From: Trogon surrucura
Lineage: Eukaryota > Chordata > Aves > Trogoniformes > Trogonidae
Assembly: GCA_020746105.1 (NCBI GenBank)
Contig: CM036622.1
Location: forward strand, 21,181,487 to 21,245,486
Direction: 5' to 3'
DNA length: 64,000 nt
Below the pieces are notes generated by a model. That model had not been told where the DNA came from and ran no database searches. It saw nothing but the letters and a program-made list of their open reading frames with translations. Positions 60,444-64,000 of this stretch are shown piece by piece; within the stretch, counting starts at the first letter, position 1, and the number at the start of each line of letters is the position of its first letter. A program made the translations under genes and the position numbers.

Positions 60444-62731
60444 CTATTGCATAACAGCAAGAAACTTGCTTTCTTCTGCAAGTGAGGTCAACAAAGAGCT
60501 CATGTCCCCAATAGCCATGTTGGTTGTGCTTACGGGCATAGCCGGGAATGTAAGAGACGCTCGGGGAGTGGTGAGGCGTGAGGAATTGCGGGAGAGATTC
60601 TGAATGATACTCGGGCTCAGGGCTCCTGAAATCAAGCTGACGTGATCCCCATCATCTATGATAGCATCAAAATCAATCTGCACAGCCTCTAGGCTGTTGC
60701 TGTCGATGCTGTCAACTGTGCTCGACACTTGGTTAGCCTCCGGGGAAAGAAGCTCGGATGAGTTCGCAGTCGCAGTCCCCTGCAGCAGGCAGTTAGCTTC
60801 CGAACCAAAGAAAGAACCTGTTTTCATAGCTTGGTGGCTAAAGCCCGTGGTTTGGTCATACAACTGACCAGAGTAATTCTGCACGTTAGAGCAGAACTGC
60901 TGTGATTGACTTTGCATCTCCATCTTAACGGTGTTTACCCTGTATGTCTGGTTACCATCACTCACGTGTCCTTGCTGTTGTGCCAGGTTGTTTCTCAACA
61001 CGTTCTGCTGCCTGTTACTGCTGTAATTAGAGCAGGGCTGGTAACTTTTGGCCACTAACAAACCCGAAGGCTGGCTACCAATGGTGTGAGACACCGGTGG
61101 ACAATTCTGCAGCCCTTGATACAGGCTGCTTTGTGAGGTAGGACTAACCTGCCCTAGCGTCATTTGACTGGATTGACTGACTCCCTGGTAATGAACACCA
61201 TCTCCGACTGGTTGATTTTGCAGATATTCCTGTTCCATCATATTCCTGTTCTGCATCCCATCCGCCATACTGGCAGGTTGCTCGCTGGATGCCATGGGAT
61301 GGCCGAGGTTTGGCTGGTTTCCACTCACCGGCACGTTGCTGCTTCTCAGCTTCTGCCCTTGAACCGTCATCCCACAGGAATTGTCCATCGCCCCAGACAT
61401 CATCGCTTGCCTGACAATGCTTTCGCTATAAGGCTTATTGGGCTGCACGCTGATGGAACTACTGGCTCCACTGCCAAGAACCATGTTTTGCTGTAAACTG
61501 TAGGAGCCACTGTTCTCTACCAGGTTCTGATAGCTGTTCTGCTGGGTCACATTGCTCCTCTCCAGGTCCTGCTGTTGAACCATCATGTTATACAGTCCAA
61601 AGGCCCGACTCTGCTGCACCGCTGAGCGCTGGCCGCATTTCAGTTTCGGTGGAGATAAGTCAGAACTTCCTGAGCTTACTTCATTCCACTGAATGGGCAA
61701 GTCGCTCTTGTTTGCCTCGGAACCTGCCTGCTGACTGCTTGGTGGAGGGGCTTGGTCAAAACTGCTGGGGTTGTTGTTTCCTAACGCTGAGCTGTGATGC
61801 ATTTTGTTGCTGTCTAGGATGTTGTTCAACAAGTGGTCGTACATGCCCTGGTTCTGGGAATTCAGATACTGAACCACGTCATCTGGTAGGAGATCCTCAT
61901 CATTCAGACTGCCACCTGCTTCCATGGTAGCAGCCTCCAGGGCGACATTCTCGCTGATGCTCGGAGGACAGGGGGAGCTGAAGTTGCGGAAGACGCCACC
62001 CTCAGAACGGGTATAGTTCTGAAGAACAAGGTTGCGCTTTTCCATGGATGGAGGCAAAGCAGAAGGGTTAAAGCTATTAAGACTGTTGAAACGCTGGACT
62101 CTAGGGGCAGAGACGTTGTCGAAGGCCATTCTTACGGGATCACTGGCTCTCCTTGTCCCATTTCCTAGGGCATCGTGACACAGAAAATGCCTCCTGCTGT
62201 AACCATTTGCCCCACCGTCACTACATCTTCGAGGGGCATTCACTGGAGGCAGTGGAGATACTCCAGACTCCCTGCAGTCACTCAAGAGTGCCATCCTTGT
62301 TTTGAGGCTCATCCTCTCCATATTAGGCAGTGGAGTTGGTGGGGGTCCACCAGTAGCTGCTGCGTATTTTGCTTTCAGCCTGTATTGCTGGGCCGGGGTG
62401 AGACTGAGAAGACTTGGCAGATCATCGCACTGGCTTGCTTCACTGGAGCGCCGGGAGGCATCCGTTGAGATGGGGTCATAGGAGTCTGCAACACTCACGT
62501 TCTGAGGCCTTCCATCCGCCTGGGAGGCGTCGCTGGACCTCCGGCTGGAGAAGCAAGGTGAGATCCCAGAGGACCTGCGGCTGCTCAAGTAGGCTGAACT
62601 GATTGTGCTAGTGTTGCTGTCCCTCCTGTTCAGCATGTTCAACACAGTGATGTCTGTACTCGAAAGTTCGTTCCTGTTCGGCAAAATAGTCATGGATCCT
62701 CCTACACTGCAGCTGCTGTTCGACTGGGTAC
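60444..62731 (-). CDS. GLI3: GLI3 last coding exon: degron cluster and C-terminal activation region
   Basis: GLI3 is the Hedgehog-pathway transcription factor that is either cut to a repressor or kept full length as an activator in the nucleus. This exon encodes 761 residues after the shared glycine and ends at TAG (60446-60444). It corresponds to roughly the C-terminal half of the ~1,580-residue protein. All six known PKA-type sites are visible: RRDS (exon residue 38), RRSSG (54), RRSSD (66), RRSSE (96), RRCSD (170) and RRASD (196). The beta-TrCP degron core [17 protein letters not shown] lies at residues 83-99 (about 62433-62483). Further on are the conserved [19 protein letters not shown] block, [27 protein letters not shown], a VKME motif fitting a SUMO consensus, the acidic [13 protein letters not shown] segment, and the end [17 protein letters not shown]. 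The open frame runs on into the intron to 62837; I start the exon at 62731 because of the AG acceptor and matching phase. The FLAVMQ ending separates it from GLI2. I see no frameshift or stop. Confidence 0.97.
62433..62627 (-). other. GLI3: GLI3 phosphorylation-dependent processing degron (PKA/GSK3/CK1, beta-TrCP)
   Basis: Exon residues 35-99 hold four RR-x-S PKA sites ([23 protein letters not shown]), each followed by serines or threonines at spacings suited to GSK3 and CK1 priming. The [11 protein letters not shown] core lies between the third and fourth. In the known pathway, PKA primes these sites, GSK3 and CK1 extend them, and SCF-beta-TrCP binds and drives partial proteasomal processing to the repressor. 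The spacing matches my memory of human Ser849, 865, 877 and 907 exactly (constant offset of 811). Processing in this species is inferred from sequence conservation, not shown. Confidence 0.85.
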
Positions 62732-63908
62732 CTGGAGGTAAAATGCAGTTAAACAAATAGGCATCACCCAGAAACTGGTATAGGAAACACTCAGGAAAGA
62801 AGGAAGGGGAGAACAAAGGAAGACCCTGAGTCATCACAGCAAATCATAGCAGTGCTCTTTCTTGAAAGAAGTCGGGATAAAAACTGTATCCTTAGGTTAA
62901 AAGCTAATTCAGAGACTCAAGGGTAACATTTCAGTGTGAAACCCAGCACAAAATTGATAGACCATAGCCACAAACTGTCATTGGCTGGTGTAGTGCTCCA
63001 GCCTGCAGTGCAGCTATGCTGACTGATGTGCCATAAGGACACATTCATAAGGGAGCTTTTTATAGGCAAAATATAATTGAACAGGCATTTGCATGGAATG
63101 GCAAAATATACAAATCGGAGGCTATTCAAAGTTATTTCTAAGACTTCTTGAAATGTTCTTGAAACAACTCCGAACAACTGCAAAACATCTTTGCCGGTTT
63201 CCTTGTTTTGTTTTTAAGTAAACAGAATACTTTTCTTAATTTTACATAGTTTCTCTTGACTGAACGCGTTTCAGAAAACCTGGGCTGTTGCTGCTGGCTG
63301 GAGCGCAGAAACCTACAGGCATGTTGTCAGCAGCAACATACATTTTGGCAAGGAGCGGCTCCTTGTATGAAAACAACTGTGGATCTTCAGAGTTCAACCT
63401 TGCCTTGCTTCCATTCAGGGATACCTGCCTGTTGCAGCAGTAGTATCTGTACATAGGATTACTTCTATGTGTGGAAACAGTTTAAATAAACTGTTTAATT
63501 AAATAATTAAAGGGCAGCCCAATGCGTCTATGCAAAGGGTGTTTTGATAAGGCCTCATCTGAAAGACTTCCACGCAATAAACTGGCAGGTATTTATTTAA
63601 TCTATCTTGCCTCAAAACAAGACACGATTGTGACGAATCTTGGGCCCAAATCTTTAACTGTAGGAAATATTTAAAATGGGAAGCCCTTGCTGGCCTCTCT
63701 TCTGTAACAAATGGGTCTACCAGACTTCTCTCGGGGTGGGTAGTAGTACTTGTAATGAGGCGATAAAAGGTGCCCAATTTACCAACCATCCTCACAGCTG
63801 TTGAGTGTCAAAAGTCGCACTACTCTTCTGCAAGCGTTGCAAGATAGAGCTGGCAAACAACGGATTTAAGCACAAAAAGTGTTACCACTCCCATTACGTG
63901 TATCTCAC
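62732..63908 (-). other. GLI3: GLI3 last intron
   Basis: This 1,177-base intron is bounded on the minus strand by a GTGAGA donor (63908 downward) and a pyrimidine-rich acceptor ending TTTACCTCCAG (AG at 62733-62732). The intron splits a glycine codon after its first base. Open frames inside it (for example around 63499-63795 on the minus strand and 63256-63456 on the plus strand) show no family resemblance and look like chance. I see no recognisable transposon in it. Confidence 0.88.
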
Positions 63909-64000
63909 CATTTCCTATGAGAGGCGGCAAGGTTGGGGCTTTGGAAGGTGGAATGGGGTTCAGTCTTGGAAGCATTCCATTAACTTGTTTCAACCTTTCT
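63909..64000 (-). CDS. GLI3: GLI3 penultimate coding exon (3' part only, cut by window edge)
   Basis: Read on the minus strand, the last 92 bases of the window give one spare base, 30 open codons and one final base. The peptide starts ERLKQVNG and ends PPLIGN. The exon stops at a good splice donor, ATG|GTGAGATA (donor at 63908-63901). The final G of this exon joins the GT that opens the next exon to make a glycine codon, so the joined frame reads LIGN-G-TQSN, the same layout I remember for vertebrate GLI3. This segment lies C-terminal to the zinc fingers and just before the PKA/GSK3/CK1 phosphorylation cluster. Upstream exons, including the DNA-binding zinc fingers, are outside the window. 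Confidence is high because the donor, phase and peptide all agree. Confidence 0.9.

Noticed and set aside
61164..62602. Plus-strand open frames opposite the GLI3 last exon (60-110 codons)
   Set aside because: They are shadows of the strongly supported minus-strand GLI3 frame.
60444..62731. GLI2 as an alternative identity
   Set aside because: The ending [10 protein letters not shown], the LIGNG junction and the spacing of the PKA sites fit GLI3 rather than GLI2, which as I recall ends FLNMMT.
62732..62837. N-terminal extension of the open GLI3 frame, starting at a methionine
   Set aside because: It lies in the intron: a clear AG acceptor at 62733-62732 and matching codon phase with the upstream exon place the exon start at 62731.
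1..64000. tRNA, rRNA, microRNA hairpins, CRISPR arrays
   Set aside because: Looked for by eye on both strands; nothing with the needed structure was seen beyond the short hairpins listed.

Overview
The window is vertebrate nuclear DNA, almost certainly from a bird. Three things point there: several CR1 non-LTR retrotransposon fragments carrying the avian-type tail of repeated ATTCTGTG octamers, a low overall repeat density, and a recognisable vertebrate developmental gene with intron/exon structure. I see no bacterial-type operons, CRISPR arrays, rRNA or tRNA genes.

The only protein-coding gene I can support is at the right edge, on the minus strand: the 3' end of GLI3, the zinc-finger transcription factor of Hedgehog signalling. 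The end of the penultimate coding exon (63909-64000), a 1,177-base intron (62732-63908) and the whole last coding exon (60444-62731) are present. The last exon encodes the phospho-degron cluster that controls processing of GLI3 to its repressor form, and the C-terminal activation region. It is followed by a 3' UTR of at least about 1.2 kb (AATAAA at 59196-59201 on the minus strand) and possibly about 4.5 kb (AATAAA at 55966-55971).

The remaining ~56 kb looks like a gene desert downstream of GLI3. In known amniote maps this interval lies between GLI3 and INHBA. It holds CR1 fragments of different ages (12555-13035 minus, 14628-14721 plus, 16060-17250 plus, 26235-26490 plus, 37581-37790 minus, 40533-40626 minus, 42030-42540 plus, and a bare tail at 51233-51257). 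It also holds MIR-like SINE remnants, one probable solo retroviral LTR (about 48983-49290, minus), a GATA microsatellite, a 23-base G run and assorted poly-A/T tracts. The left ~42 kb is AT-rich and includes several stretches dense in homeodomain-type TAAT cores that could be distal enhancers; the 44-58 kb part is visibly richer in GC.

Most open reading frames of 60-200 codons in the desert look like chance. A 198-codon frame at 33390-33986 is noted as an oddity. I did not find a convincing new multi-gene system; the best leads are regulatory (3' UTR structure, candidate enhancers) and repeat-related.
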